Notes: generated by a model from the sequence alone, not told the origin. Shown: positions 26,455 to 40,022, numbered from the stretch's first letter. The stretch: DNA of 64,000 nucleotides from Peromyscus leucopus (GCF_004664715.2 NC_051079.1:57943660-58007659); one strand, 5' to 3'. Program-made: numbers and translations.

Positions 26455-26685
26455 GTAAATCTAAATCTTTTTACTTATGCGTGTTCATGTTTCTGTATAT
26501 GTGTGTCTATGTGGTCATATACACATGTACACACATGTTTCTGCAGAGAGAGGAAAGCCATTTGATTCCTTGGAGCTGGGGCTACAGGTGTTTGTGATAT
26601 GATCATGTGGGAGCTGGGATCTGACGTCAGGTCCTCGGCATTTAGCAGCAAATGCTCTTAACCACTAAGCGATGTCTCCACCTTA
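26455..26685 (-). repeat. Diverged B2/B3 SINE
   Basis: GGAGCTGGGGCTACAGGTG, GGGAGCTGGGATCTGACGTC and ATGCTCTTAACCACTAAGCG in order. Confidence 0.65.
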
Positions 26686-28824
26686 TTTAAATCTTCATGG
26701 GCAGAATTGTTAACTTAAAAGGCCTGAATGGGGGGGGGTGTCTGACCTTACAACCTCTTCCTTCTGTACCTTGTCCTGATGTATAATTCAGGCATACTGT
26801 TTCCTGCATACGCAGCACATGGGTCTCTTTATTTTGACTTCTCTTTCTTCAGCATTTAGAGAATTTTCATTCCATTTTTTTCTGATTCTGACCAGTCCTC
26901 AGTGCTTCTCATAAATTTATTTTCTCTGACATCCCATACATAAGCACTTTCAGAACATGAGTTTTAAAGTCACTAACCCAGAATTGTATCCTCCCAGGAA
27001 CACTTCTATGAAAAGGTCAGGCATATATCCAATTGCGACTGTGCACAAAGCTACCTGCTAATCCTGGAGTCTAAGCCCTGTTCAAGACCAATTAACATGG
27101 AAACCCTAAGAGTGAGAGCTTAAGATTAGCATTAAAAGCTTCAAAGCTTTCCCCTAGTGAGTCTAATGTGTGAGAACCACCTTGTAGAGACTAGTGACCT
27201 GCTGCAAACCTGGCCAGGCAGGACTGACACTTATTTCTATAGTGTCCCCTCCTTGTCCATGCAGGATGCTGTTTCAAGATCTTCTCTAGTGTCTGAACTG
27301 ACAGGTAATATATAACATGTATATGGTATATTTTTTATCTATATACACATATGCATGATAGTTTAATTGATAAGTTAAGCACAACAAGATTTTAACAATT
27401 AACTATTTGTTGCAGATTTTACATACAATTGTTTTTATTTCTTTATTAAGAACTTAGGTGAGCTTTTTTTTTCATTTAAATGTTCTATATTATGGATTCT
27501 CTGTCATTTCCAAGTTGCCAAGACCACTGCTTCTGTACTTGGGAACATGATGGTATAAATTATGGGCTTCTTAAATACAGGTAGAGCAATAACCCAGAGT
27601 CAGTCTGATTACCAGGAACACTAATGAATGACGAGCCAATGAGAAGCATACAAAGTAGATAAGCTAGAGATGATTGACACCCCAAGGTGGGGGGCATCAG
27701 ACTTCATCACATTGACCATAAGAGCGTGTACTTTGAGAGCTACAAATTGTTTATTTGGGGCATTATGCATTTTATATTTTACACCACAGTTGAGCACATA
27801 TAGCTAAAACCGTGTAAAGAGAAACTGTGAGTGTAGAGGAGACCTCAGTGATATTTCTGAAAAGCAGATAGCTTATGATGTGAAGAAAACACTTTCGACT
27901 ACATTTGGAGTTCTTCTCTTGTATCCGTTCAACTTATTGTTTTAATAACAAAATTCTCTTTTAGAGACAAACTATACATAAGCTCTGAGAACATCATTGG
28001 AGTTTAATTTTCTTAGAAAGGACAATGAGAAAAGAAAAGCAGAAGTGGAAACAATAGCTATTTACCCTAGTGGTTGAGTGTTCTGTATTTCTATGCAATG
28101 TTTCCTAAATTTTCCTGCTCGGATTTTAAAGAATTGTTGAAGGATGAATCTGTCAAGATAATTGAAGTCCTCCGTTAAAGGTAAGTATTTATTATATGTC
28201 TAGAGGCATGTAAATCATCCCCAGTTAAAATAAACCTGAGAATCAACTGTGGAAAAGCCAAATGGAACTAACTACAAGGGCTTCAGCAAAAGTCTGCAAC
28301 TAACCAGAAAAACTCAAGACTCAACTGAGAGAAATCTAAAAGCATTAGAGAAATAAGCAAATGTAATAAAAATACAGTCTAACTACAAGACCCATGCAAT
28401 CAACTCTAAAAAGGAGCAAATTTATGTTTGTATTTTGCTGTGGTTCATAGATTAGCATGGAAAGAGCAGAGCAGAGACTAAATAAGGCCTTTCACTCATA
28501 AAAATGCAAAAATGTTAAAACTCGAAATATTTTCTGAATACTTCAGTAGCTCTCAATAAGAGATGGCCCTAAGTAGAATGTCCAAGAATGCTGTACTGCC
28601 CTTCATGGTGTACAAAGCCCATTCAGCATTGTGAACTAGGTGTCTATACAAACTATGTCATTAAAAGGTATCTCTCTTCATTAATTGATGCTTATATTCA
28701 ACAACTTAAAGAAAAGTTTTGTCTCTCTATGTGGTAAATGAGTGAGCATCTATATATGTGAATGAGTGCACACACACACACACACACACACACCGCAACT
28801 ACCTCAACTGTGTGCTAGAGAAGT
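26686..28824. other. No recognised feature
   Basis: AT-rich, apparently unique; a CA microsatellite sits at 28768-28793. Confidence 0.4.
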
Positions 28825-29200
28825 GTAGTGGTTAGTTTTTTTGTGAACTGGACAAAATGGAGTCATCTGGGAAGAAGGAACCTCAGATAAGAATATGTTG
28901 CCATTACATGCCTGTGAATACATCTATGGAATTGATTGATGATTGATGAGGGAGGGCTCAGCTCACTATGGACAGTGACAACCCAAAAAGCAAGCTGAAG
29001 GAGCCATGAGGAGCAAGCCATTAAGCAATGCTCCTCCATGACCTCTGCTTCAGTTCCTGCCTCCAAGTTCCTGCCTGAGTTCCTGCCCAGTCTCCCTTGA
29101 ATGATGGACTGTGATGTGGAAGTGTAAGCCTCATAAACTCTTTTCTCTCCAGTTTGCTTTTGGTCGTGGTGTTTATCACAGCAACAGAAAACGAAGACAG
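28825..29200 (+). repeat. Rodent MaLR-like repeat
   Basis: GGAGTCATCTGGGAAGAAGG, CCATGAGGAGCAAGCCATTA, CAGTTCCTGCCTCCAAGTTC and GTGTTTATCACAGCAACAG, as in 24890-25395. Confidence 0.65.
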
Positions 29201-29381
29201 GGAATGGCAAAACTTCATGTCAACCGAAGTTGAAGACTGGATTGTTCTAGGCATGTCTCTTGCAGTCTAGCCCAAATAGATAACTCAGGCTACGTGTTGT
29301 TGTGTCGGAGGACATTTCCGGTAAAGGTCCGAGGGATAAAAACAGTTACCTGTGAAAATGGAAATTACATCAGGCTATCAG

Positions 29382-29385
<4 letters not shown>

Positions 29386-29445
<60 letters not shown>

Positions 29446-29490
29446 ACTCTCTCTCTCCCTTCCTTCATCCCTCCCTCCCTCCCTTTCCTT
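29386..29490 (+). repeat. (CT)n microsatellite and CCCT tract
   Basis: Pure CT repeat at about 29388-29444, followed by CCCT/CCTT units. Confidence 0.92.
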
Positions 29491-30439
29491 TCTTCTATCT
29501 ACCTGTTTCTAAAAGGAAGTGCACCTGAAAGGGAGAACATAAATATTGTAATTACTACTGAACAATACCCATTATGGGACAGAAGCTCTTCTAAATGGAA
29601 CTTAATAAACTGGTCTTCTTTACTGAACTCTGAGAACAGCTGTATCTATCATCTTCATTGCAGTTTTCTCTGTCCTTATCATCCCCTCTACTGCAGACAT
29701 TGTTAACTATCCCTTAGCATTTATTCTGTTCTTTTCATATAAATAGAACCCTTGAATTTTAGCTGGTTTCTTGGCCATTTGAAGTATAGACAATATTCCT
29801 GTTCCTCCCACGAAAATAGATGGGACTCCATAACTAAGTTGTAGTCAATAGGATGATTTGAAAGCAATGTGTGTGACAGACATAACATGTACTCTAAAAA
29901 GACTGTTAGGATGTAAACATAAAGTAGATTATCTCAGTCTTTGCATACAACAGTCTTGCCATGGTAGAGGAACACGGGAGAAGTCAAGACCCTCAAACTT
30001 TGTCAGTAAAGAGGGCCACTGAAGCATTTCAGAGATTTTTTAAGTGAGAGGAACAACCTCACAAGGTAATTTAGTCATTATCAATGAGTCTCTCTTTCAC
30101 AGTTAAGCCTAACGAATATGACTTCTAGTTTACTTGTTCGGTAATGCCTTCTGATGGTGGTGTGCGAAGGAATGAAATCACATCACAATTCTGACGAAGC
30201 CAACACATATCATAAAGACAATGGTCATATGGTCTAGGAAGTGATCATCATGGCACAAATGGTCAGCACAGTCATATAGAAGGATAATTTGGATAAGATA
30301 AAGATAAACCAAAATTCTCATAAATAAGCTAAAGAAAGGTGAGGTCTAAATCCACACTAATGTGTGGATTGTATAGAAATGTAGACAGGTCAGGATGAGA
30401 GGTGATGAGTTAGCACACAGACATTTGTGAAGGAGAAGT
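29491..30439. other. No recognised feature apart from a short shared segment
   Basis: 30032-30086 closely resembles 45991-46043 (AACAACCTCACA, then GGTAATTTAGTCATTA). It is probably an unnamed old repeat. Confidence 0.35.
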
Positions 30440-30635
30440 AGACACTCAGTGTTCACCACTGAGTAGCTCCATGACCTTTGTTAAGCAACTTCACCTCCCT
30501 TAGCTGGCATTTTATCATCTGGAAATAGAGTTATTAACAGCCACTTCATAGGGAAATGGTGTGTATTTAGTTAAATGACATACTTTGACATTTGCATGAT
30601 GCCTGGCACATTGCAGGTAGTCAATAAATAGCCTT
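30440..30635 (+). repeat. MIR
   Basis: CCATGACCTTTGTTAAGCAA, TTATCATCTGGAAATAGAG and TGCCTGGCACATTGCAGGTA with AGTCAATAAAT match the MIR consensus in order. Confidence 0.8.
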
Positions 30636-31439
30636 CAAAAAATTCCCTGCTCCAACCAAGAGAAATATCATTACTTTTTCTCAAAATATAGACTTTATTT
30701 AGTCCTAATTTGGATTGAATTATCACAGTGCTATTATTATTTCTGAAACATCCTTCCTCCCCTTACTCATTCATATTCCTCAGCAGATTGTTCTCTCCCT
30801 TCTCTGGATTCTATGGTCACCTTGTCTTGTCTGTATCACTCACTGCAACTTAATACCATACTGGTTTTGACTCATTTATCTTCCATTAGTGCCCAGCATT
30901 TCAGAATGTGTTCCTGTCCTTCAGAACACACATCCTGTTGTGCTCCCAAAAATACTCATTAAAGAGACAAATGATACCCTTCGAACAAATGTGCGTGTGT
31001 ATCTTCCAGAAAGCCAAGATGAGTAAATGTCATTCTATTCATATACTGAGTCACCAAATGGCAGAATACCTTAAACTTTAAAAATCAAATTAATGGAATT
31101 TTGACATTTGCAATCATGGGTAAAGCCAATATGATGTACTTTAAATTTTGCCTTAACAAGAATAGTCCCTCCCTAACAGCAGGTGAGTTTTAACTTCAAA
31201 CTCCATTCCCTGTTCATCTGTTTCCCTTGCCATTTCAAAGCCCAGTGTGATGCTATAGTGTGTTGGCTATCGCCAAGAATTATTAATTTTTTCTCAAACA
31301 GCTATAGGCTAAGTAAGACTTGGGATATCAAAAATAAATAATTTAAAGTGTTGCCAAGCTAATGAAGTTTGCTGCTCACCTGTCTTGATGAGATATCTTT
31401 TCGTTGGCTAGGACAAATCAATTCAGTGGCATAAAGTTT

Positions 31440-31800
31440 TAGAGATGTCCAAGATTGAAGTGTTATCAGGGGAAGTCTCCTTTTTGGGTGTTCTGTGCCA
31501 GTCTCCAGCTTCTGGTGACTTGCTGACAGCCATGGTATTCTTCAGCCTAATCTCTTCCTCCATGCTCAGATGATATTCTCTCTGTGTGTATATCTATTTC
31601 TAACATTCCCTTTCTGCAAAGTCACAAGTCTCATTGGGTTAGCTGCCCCACACACACCCATTGCATGGCCTCATTTTGACTAATAATATCTGCAACTACT
31701 CCTTTGCCAAATAGGATCACATCTGAGGTACTAGCAGTGAGAACATCTAACACGAGAATTTTGGGTGGGCGTCATTCAGCCCATAGCAATGACTATACTT
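31440..31800 (-). repeat. Ancient mammalian LTR-like repeat, antisense
   Basis: AGCTTCTGGTGACTTGCTG, CAAATAGGATCACATCTGAG and ATTCAGCCCATAGCA follow the antisense order of an old eutherian repeat of MaLR/MER type. The family is not pinned down. Confidence 0.4.
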
Positions 31801-33039
31801 TTGCTTCATATTCAACAAGCAAAACCCAGTGACAAGAGACATCTGCATCCATGGTAAGTCTAGCCCTGCAGAAAGTGTGGCTGTAATCAATGTTTTCAGT
31901 GCAGAAGTCAATCTGGGTAAAGCGTGTACAATGGTTCCCAGCAGTAGAATAAGTACTTGACAAGTGTCAGCTATTAGCAGGGCCATTCAGATTATTGGTA
32001 TTATTTTGATCTTAAATCACAGTATTCAATAGAGTATCAAAAATATATCAACCTCTTCTGTGAGGATGAATAACAGTTGAAAACTAAATGAGAGGAAGTT
32101 AAAAAACACACACAGTGAGAGAGGGGAGCTTTAGATGCCTGTAAATGGGGAACTCACCAATTACACTTTCATGTTCTAAAATTAATTATGAATTTAAAAT
32201 TAAAGTGTAGTGAAATCATTATGTAAATATTTTTCTGATGTATCTATTTATCATATGTTTTCATTTTTATTGAAAACCAGCGAAGAGGAGGCAACAATGC
32301 TCTAATAGGATATATCTCAAAAATTATATGCAGAGTGTTATATTCTAGAAAATATTAGAAATATAAGAATAAAGAAAGGCACTCAAAAAACAAAATAAAT
32401 AACAAAACATAGAAAGGAGCTCAAGCTATTTATCTCAGAGATACAAGAGTTTAAGATGAATGTGTAGATAGTTAAGATGGTGAATGACATGTTATTATCA
32501 GTATAAAATTAAAAAATTTTAAAGAACACACAAAACAATGCAAATATCTCAAAAGTGACAACAGTTAGCCTGGTACATACACATTTTGGAAACCAAGTTA
32601 ATCATTTCAATAATACATGTAATTAAAGTTTATGTAAAATGTTAGTAGTAGAAGTGACCATGATGAAAACTGACTTTTAAGCAAAATGGGATTAGGAAAC
32701 ATTGTTGGCTTCTAAGCAGGAAAGGGGAGAAACCTATAAGGCACAAGGCAATGTTTGGTTGGCTTTAAAGGGAGATGCTACCCTAGATGTGGATTTACCT
32801 GGAAGCTTTGGTTTGGAGAAAAGATGGTAACTGAACAAGAGCATGAAGTGATAGGAAGTATGACATCATAATATATTAGGATCAGCTAATTAAATAATTA
32901 GCAAATAATTAAACATACTAAACATATGTTTAATAATGACATGAGTGCAGAGATTAAAAGACACCATGAGTTATTATTATAAACATGATAGGGTTTGAAA
33001 TGAGGAAGGGATCGCAGTCAAGGAAAGCTTGACTTAAAA
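31801..33039. other. No recognised feature
   Basis: AT-rich sequence without supported coding or repeat signal. Confidence 0.4.
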
Positions 33040-33180
33040 ACGTGGGCTGGGGGAGAACAAGGGAATCCATGGCTGATATGTAGAACTGAATGGTATTGTA
33101 AAATAAAATAAAAGGAAAAAAAGAAAAGAAAAAAGAGGGGAGAGAGAGGAGAGAGGAAAGAGAGAGAGATCAAATAAAGA
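33040..33180 (+). mobile_element. Short LINE-1 3' end with purine-rich tail
   Basis: GGGAATCCATGGCTGATATG with a TAAAATAAAATAAAA tail matches the L1 end at 11550-11606. Confidence 0.6.
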
Positions 33181-33769
33181 GTGAACAGGTACATTTTTAC
33201 CTGGAGAGCTATTCTAACAAAAAAAAAAAAAAATGGGCCAGGAGTTGGGTTTTGGGGGACGAAAGGTAGGCAAGAAAATGATGATTCTGTGCTCTGGGCA
33301 ACAGGGAGGAGTAGCAGAACATTAGAGGACAGTGCATGAACAGAATAACCAGCAGAACCTCACACTTTCTCTGGTCTGGCCGAATTTATCTATTTACTTT
33401 CCACACAAACACATCTAAGCACATATGCTTCTGCGAGACCGAGCTCTGTCTCAAGATCTCCACTCTGGATGAACCTACACAATCAGCCAGGGGAACCAGC
33501 AAAGCTGAAAGGGGGAACCAAGAGGACAATGAGAGGTATTCTTGCCACATCTTACCAACCCAAATATCACCAACAATCAAAGTCTGAACTGCTCAATTCA
33601 GTCCAGTGGCATTGCACCACCAATATAGCACAGAAGTAGGTAAATAAGAGAAGCGAGAAGTGATTCCTGGATTGTGACTAAGCTACAACCCAGCAGAGTG
33701 TCTCTTCTCTGCGGACCTCTAACCAGGTCCTCCCAGCTCTAGGTTTGGGAGTCTTCCTTGGTAGTTCCC

Positions 33770-33885
33770 TGGCTTCATGATAGACCACAACCATAAGTTG
33801 AATGGTCTATCATGACTTTCCTCCCCAAGTTTCTTTTGGTCATGGTGCTTATCACAGCAATAGAAACCGAATCAAAACACTGGCT
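33770..33885 (+). repeat. 3' end of a rodent MaLR-like repeat
   Basis: CCCCAAGTTTCTTTTGGTCA and GCTTATCACAGCAATAGAAA, as in the copies at 25 and 29 kb. Confidence 0.55.
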
Positions 33886-34387
33886 TTCTGTCAGATACTT
33901 GTACTGAATCTTATTTGAGAACTCTCACACATAAAATAGAGATTCCCTAAACATAAAGGTGAAATTTTAATTCCAAGAATAGAAATTTCAAAAATTAGAG
34001 AAAAAAAAGATAGAGTTTGACACCTAGCTCTGCTTTTTGGAGAACTATAGGACTTGACTTTAGCTATTCAGTAACTTTGAAATGATATAATACCTGTCTC
34101 TGACCTCTACATGTATGCCTGTACATATGCCACACATATACATACTACACGGGGGGGGGGGGCCGCACACACAAAAACTATTGCATTTGCCATTTAAGGC
34201 TCCACAGGGAGCATCCTCCTCATCTCCATTTCCTCTGTACTTGAGAAGGACAAGAGAAGAGAGTTTTTCCCCAATATTGTTACAGAGAAAGAAGATGGGA
34301 GTTGACAGTACATGGTATAAACTCACTTCCCCAAAGATCATAAAACAGGAAAATGTCCTGATATCTGTGTGTAAAGAATGTAAGGAG

Positions 34388-34550
34388 TCCAGGCCTGGTG
34401 ACACACACCTGTAAACCCTGCACTCACAGCAGCACATGCAGGGGGATATCTGCAAATGCAAACTAGCTTGGCCTGCATAGTGACTTTCAGGCCATCCAGA
34501 GTTGTGCAGCAAAATCATGTCTCAAAAATAAGTAAATAAATAAACAATCC
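34388..34550 (+). repeat. Diverged B1/B4-like SINE
   Basis: CAGGCCTGGTGACACACACC near the start and CATGTCTCAAAAATAAG near the end; the middle is poorly conserved. Confidence 0.5.
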
Positions 34551-34984
34551 AAGTGACTTGCTCACAGTCCCAGATGTCACAGGCCACTACTCTGATTGGA
34601 CTTCTTTGTAGATCAGTAGAGATTCTGTAGTCTTAATACCACAGTGTGGTCTCTTTAGCTGCCTATTGCTGCCCTTCCCTATGGCCTTCCTCTCCTTCTG
34701 TAAGCAAGCTATTTAAAGTGCACAAAGACCATGCAGCCTGAGTTTGGTGCATTATAATAAAGTTTCACATGTGTGTATTAAATCACCTTTGGAGAATAGA
34801 GCAACAGACCAAACGTCTACATGAAATCAGTTCGTTCCAAATTTCACTTAAATCCACAGCTATCCGTCTCTGAAACAGAAGAAACTGAAGTGGAAATGGT
34901 TTGCAGAGCTTCTCTGGTGGTGTGCGAGCGCCACCTGATGCCCAGAGGCAGTGCCTTCAGCCTCAGACCTCTGAGGAAAACACA

Positions 34985-35108
34985 GATGATGGGAGGACTG
35001 CCCACCTTCACACTTGCTCTTCCTGGTTTTCCTATTTATGTCTATCTATGCAGAATACCTTCAATGTGCGTTTATACATATGTTAGCTAACCTTTCAAAA
35101 AATTCATG
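34985..35108 (+). repeat. Local duplication, copy A
   Basis: Closely similar to 36810-36948 in the same orientation: GCCCACCTTCACACTTGCTC, TTTTCCTATTTATGT, CTTCAATGTGCGTTT. Not assigned to a known family. Confidence 0.6.
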
Positions 35109-36507
35109 ATGCCACAAAATGGCATCAAACTACCCAGCTGTCCCTTGGCTTCTGTGAAATTCTTAGTAAAATGTAATACATATATCTGTCACAGTTTCTT
35201 AAAACCTTATGTAACTTTTATTTCCAGATCTTTTCTTATAGGAATTTTATTTTATACTAATGTCCTGAGTTTGGTCAAGGCACCATTTCCTATTTAACCA
35301 TACTTTGTGTCTCTCATGTCTCCTCCACTCTGGTGCAGTCAGCCAATATTCGCAGAGCCTTCCCCTAACCTTCTATGGATCATTAACTCGGGCCAGAAAA
35401 TCTCCAGGTCACCAAAGCCATGGGAAGTATAGAAAATGCTGCCCCTTGTTGGCATCCTAAGAAGGCCAAGGAAAGTGATGTGGAAACAGTAAGGAAGGAA
35501 TTCCTTGCTCATCCACAGATGTGTGAGCAACCACAACCTCTCTGTTTCTGGTGCTACTCTCCTGGTGAGAACTTACAAGTGAGATGACCACCTCAGAAAT
35601 ACATTTGAATGGAACTGACCAAGATAAAGAATGTCAAATTCTTTTCAAAAACCTAAAATAGAATCTGATTTAACTGATTGGGTTGACAATGAAGAGCGTT
35701 TTTGTTAATTAATCACGTGGTGGTGTGGTCTGCAAAGCAATAACACTAAAGCTACAAAATGGTGTTTGAAGTGCGAATACACTGTAGATACACTGTGTAA
35801 CAATCTGGTTGCTGTATTGTTTGCAATTACTTAAACTTATGGTTTAAAATTTTTAGATGACAAATATGAAGGTAAGAGGAAAACACAATCTTTCAAATTA
35901 CCTGGGGGTAATACAGGCTAAAACCAGAGAGGCAAACACTGTACAGTAGCATTGAAGTGGAAGTTACCCAAGCCACGTTCTAGCTCTCAGTCTTAACAGT
36001 CCTTAAACCTGGATCAGATCGAAGCTCCAGTACAACAGCCACCCTCGGGACACTGGACTTTTATAGCCTTACCCCAACTTTTCTGTTCATTCATAAATAT
36101 TTTCTGCTCGATCGATTGCTTATATCCTTGACTTTCCTTTTACTTAATGTCATTCTTTTACAAATCATATACCCACATCTCAACCTCCACTCTTTCCCCT
36201 TTCATAGTATTCAGGGCTCCAAACTACCTTTCATAGACCACTACAGTTGATGAGAGACTTCCTTTAGAAGGATTCGTGGCCAAAAACGTAGTTCATTCTC
36301 AATGTTCTACCCTCCTTCCTAGAGACTTACAATCCATAATTCATTGTATCCATACTAGGCTAATTGATGCACCCACGTCTGTGGTATCCACCACCAATGC
36401 CCAGCAAGTACCTGCTGAACATGACTTAAATGAGTCAGAATATCAGAGACCTTACATATAAAGTTGTATGTGAAATAGAGAATCCATTCTCAAATAATTT
36501 CATACCA
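35109..36507. other. No recognised feature
   Basis: No supported gene or repeat family. Confidence 0.4.
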
Positions 36508-36616
36508 GATCTCTCTCTTTCCCTCCCTCTCTCCCTCTCTCCCTTCCTCCCTCCCTCTTTCCCTCTGTCCCTTCCTCTCTCCCTCCCTCTCTCCCTCTCT
36601 CCTTCCCTCGCTCCCT

Positions 36617-36685
<69 letters not shown>

Positions 36686-36689
36686 TCTC

Positions 36690-36738
<49 letters not shown>
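36508..36738 (+). repeat. Composite (CCCT)n-(CT)n-(TG)n microsatellite
   Basis: About 110 bases of CCCT/CCTT units, then about 70 bases of CT, then about 46 bases of TG. Confidence 0.95.
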
Positions 36739-36739
<1 letters not shown>

Positions 36740-36809
36740 TACTAAAATGCTGTTTCCTTCTCCTGGTGGCTCCTATTGCCTCAGGCATACCCTACTTAAA
36801 GTGTGCATA

Positions 36810-36948
36810 GAAGATGGTAGGACTGCTCATTACCTGCCCACCTTCACACCTGCTCTTCCTGTTTTTCCTATTTATGTTCCTATATTCAGAATTTCTTCAA
36901 TGTGCTTTTTACTTATATTATCCAGCCTTCAAAAAAAATCTTATGAAA
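36810..36948 (+). repeat. Local duplication, copy B
   Basis: Partner of 34985-35108: GCCCACCTTCACACCTGCTC, TTTTCCTATTTATGT, CTTCAATGTGCTTTT. Confidence 0.6.
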
Positions 36949-37009
36949 GGATTGCTATAATTTTTTCAGATATTCTAGGATAAAATTGAGATTTAGAAAT
37001 GTGATATAG

Positions 37010-37610
37010 GTCCTTCACTTGCTTAGTTAGAGGTATTTTATATCATTTATGGCTATTGTAAAGGGTGATGTATCTCTGATTTCCTTCTCAGCCTATTTGC
37101 CAATTGTATATAGGAGGGCTACTGATATTTTTTGAGTTGATTTTGTATCCTGCAATGTTGCTGAAGGTGTTTATAAGCTGTATCAGTTCCTTGGTTGAAT
37201 TTTGGGGGTCACTCATGTATACTATCATGTCATCTGCAAATAGGGAAAGCTTGACTTCTTCCTTTCCAATTTGTATCCCCTTAATCTCCTTATGTTGTCT
37301 TATTGCTCTGGCTAGAACTTCAAATACTATATTGAGTAAGTATGGGGAGAGTGGACAGTCTTGCCTTGTTCCTGATTTTAGTGGAATTGCTTTGAGTTTC
37401 TCTCCATTTAATTTGATGTTGGCTGTTGGCTTGCTGTAAATTGCCTTTATTATGTTTAGGTATGTTCCCTGTATTCCTGATCACTCCAAGACCTTTATCA
37501 TGAAGGGGTGTTGGATTTTGTCAAATGCCTTTTCTGCATCTAGTGAGATGATCATGTGGTTTTTTTTCTTTGAGTTTGTTTATATGGTGTATTACATTGA
37601 TAGAAATTTC
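37010..37610 (-). mobile_element. LINE-1 ORF2 fragment, antisense
   Basis: GATTTTGTATCCTGCAATGT, TCATGTCATCTGCAAATAGG, TTTTGTCAAATGCCTTTTCTG (in parts) and ATCTAGTGAGATGATCATGT are the antisense of the reverse-transcriptase region of L1 ORF2. It is truncated at both ends, with no full-length frame. Confidence 0.9.
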
Positions 37611-39054
37611 CCAAATTTCCATAACTAGTTAAATACAGCCTTATTTAGGTCCTGGTTTCATCTAGATGCAGATATGGAGATGAAATCATTTTTTCAGACC
37701 AACACAAAACTGTAGCTGAGTAATAATTGAGAAATAATGCTTGTCTGCCTGAGATAAATGCTTTCTCAAGGATGTTATAGAGTCCTATAGGAAATGAATT
37801 ATCATTCTACACAAGCTCCATACTTTTTTAAATGTCTATAACTTTAAAGTTTATGTCTAATTTTCTTTAAGCATGCAACAATTCCCACAAGATGTTCATG
37901 ACAAACAGTTGCTCAGCAACAACATCTTTACATCAGCTCCTGCCCCAGGCATCTAAGATCAATGAACTTGATATCTAAGCAGCTTATACAAATTCCTCTT
38001 TTTATCTTTAAAGAAGTTCTTCTGCATCATCGTCTTTAAATACATCCCAGCAGGTAAAGTAAGTTGGAGAACCGAAAGTACCTTCCTAAGTAGGATCATT
38101 ATTCTTTGGGGGACCTCTGTGCGTTATTCACATTGACAATAGAAAGGCAGTTCTTTCATCCCTAGTTTCCTCATCAGAAAATAAAAGAGATAGAACTAGG
38201 CTCTGTTTGAGCCCTTTCCTATTTTGTTTAATCAGGGCTGAGCGGGAGCAGATAGAGGCATGGAGAACGCTGCTTGCCTAACTTTTCTCCAAGCCAACCC
38301 TATGGTAGTGTCCAGAACAGTTCCCAAGCACAGCTTGAATCTCCTGGGTTACTCCTTCATTTCACAGTTCCAAGGGTTCTCTTTTGTCTTACATACAACC
38401 TGAATGCAGCTGTGGGGAAAAGTCAACCCTCTGAAGACCGGAGGACAGCCGCATACCTGTGGCCATGGATAAAGGAAAGTACAGTCAATAAGCAGGGACT
38501 CTTGAAGCACAGCAGCCACAAGGCATTCCTAATGTTTGCTAAGAATCCATAACAGATGACAAAGTAATCTGGATATAACACCAAGTTTTTACTCTCCTTT
38601 AAAGAAAGATGTCTGTGAGTGAAAACTACCAGTTCAAGTCCATATAGACACATAGTCAGTGTTAGAGGATGCACCTCTGCATAAAGGTCATCATTCTGAT
38701 TAAGCTGCCTATAACCAGCATCTCAAAATACTTACATTCAGATTTCCTACCCACATTCCATTTTTTAGGTCTCAGAAATTGAATGTCTTATTCCACGTAC
38801 CTTTATTTTGGGGCTGTAGAGATTTTTAGTACTCAAGTGCTGAGAATTGTCAATATTTCATGTTGTAAGTCAAGACAATTCTCATGCTTCAAGGGAGTAT
38901 AATGCCAGTATGTTGATTCTAAAATGGAGTGTACACGTAGGGAGCCAGTGCCAAGAATCTTAAGAAAGGATTTCCCAAAAATCACCACTCTCTCCTTCAT
39001 ACCCACCACCTTGACTTCCTCTTTGAAGACACCATGGCATTCCAGGAGCATCTA
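37611..39054. other. No recognised feature
   Basis: No supported gene or repeat family. Confidence 0.4.
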
Positions 39055-39370
39055 TGTATTACTTCCTTGTCGTTTGCTGTGATGAATATAATGACCAAAA
39101 CAACTCACAGAAGAAAGAGTTCTTTTAGCTTAAAGTTCCAGAGGGGCAGTCCTTAATGGCAAGAAAGGTGTGGCAGCAGAGAGGTGGCCAGAGCAGGAAG
39201 CTCTTGAGAGACCACATCTTCAACAACAAACATGGGGCAGAGACCTTGAACTGGAAGTGTGGTGAGGCTGTAAATTTTCAAAGGCCGCCCACACAGAGAT
39301 ACACTTCTCCCAGCACGGCTCCATCTCCTGAAGGTACGAAAACCTAACCAAACAGCAAAGAAGTGTTCGA
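39055..39370 (-). repeat. Rodent dispersed repeat, antisense
   Basis: TTTGCTGTGATGAATATAAT with GACCAAAACAACTCACAGAA and a later AAAGGCCGCCCACAC fit the antisense head of an abundant rodent LTR-type repeat. Confidence 0.5.
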
Positions 39371-39917
39371 GTATATGTACTATGATGGATGTCTCTCTCT
39401 CTCATCCAAACCACCGAATGTGTCTCCCTTCATATCTATAAATCACGACCTCCACTGCTATGCTTTTCCTCACATATGCCAACATCTGCTCTTAGCCTAA
39501 ATTTTTCATAGTACCTCAACATATAAAAAAGTATATAGAAAACAAATGTACTTTTCTTATATAAAATAATTTTGTTCATATCCTCTTTGAATAGAGTTAA
39601 AGATTTATTTGATGGCATTCCAATGAATATTCTCATTTGAAACCAGATTGAGTTAGAAAAATGGGTCATATAGCCCATTGGTTGTCCTTACATTATATCA
39701 GGGTTCAAAGATGCTAGTTCATAAACTATTGACTTTACTTGGCACAACATCCATGAGGAATTATTTTGAACAGTGTTTAGCAAAATGATAACCTAAAGTT
39801 TACAGAGCTACTATTAAAGGATTTTACTACAAATACCTTGCAAAAATACTAATAGATTCAATTATTCAGTCTTGAATGATCAGAGACTTGTTTCATCTAG
39901 GCTATGTGCTTCTAAGG

Positions 39918-40022
39918 ATTAAATATCTATCTACCTACCTATCTATCCACCTATCTACCTATCCATCTGTCTATCTATCTATCTACCTACCTATCTATCT
40001 ATGTATCCATCTATCTATCTGT
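39918..40022 (+). repeat. (CTAT)n/(CTAC)n microsatellite
   Basis: About 25 imperfect tetranucleotide units. Confidence 0.9.

Noticed and set aside
34060..34518. 152-codon minus-strand frame with several Cys
   Set aside because: It spans a diverged SINE and a G-run, has no recognisable domain and no supporting splice context.
36430..36810. 126-codon and 117-codon frames on both strands
   Set aside because: Translations of the (CCCT)n-(CT)n-(TG)n tract.
37104..37439. 111-codon plus-strand frame
   Set aside because: It is the antisense of an L1 ORF2 fragment.
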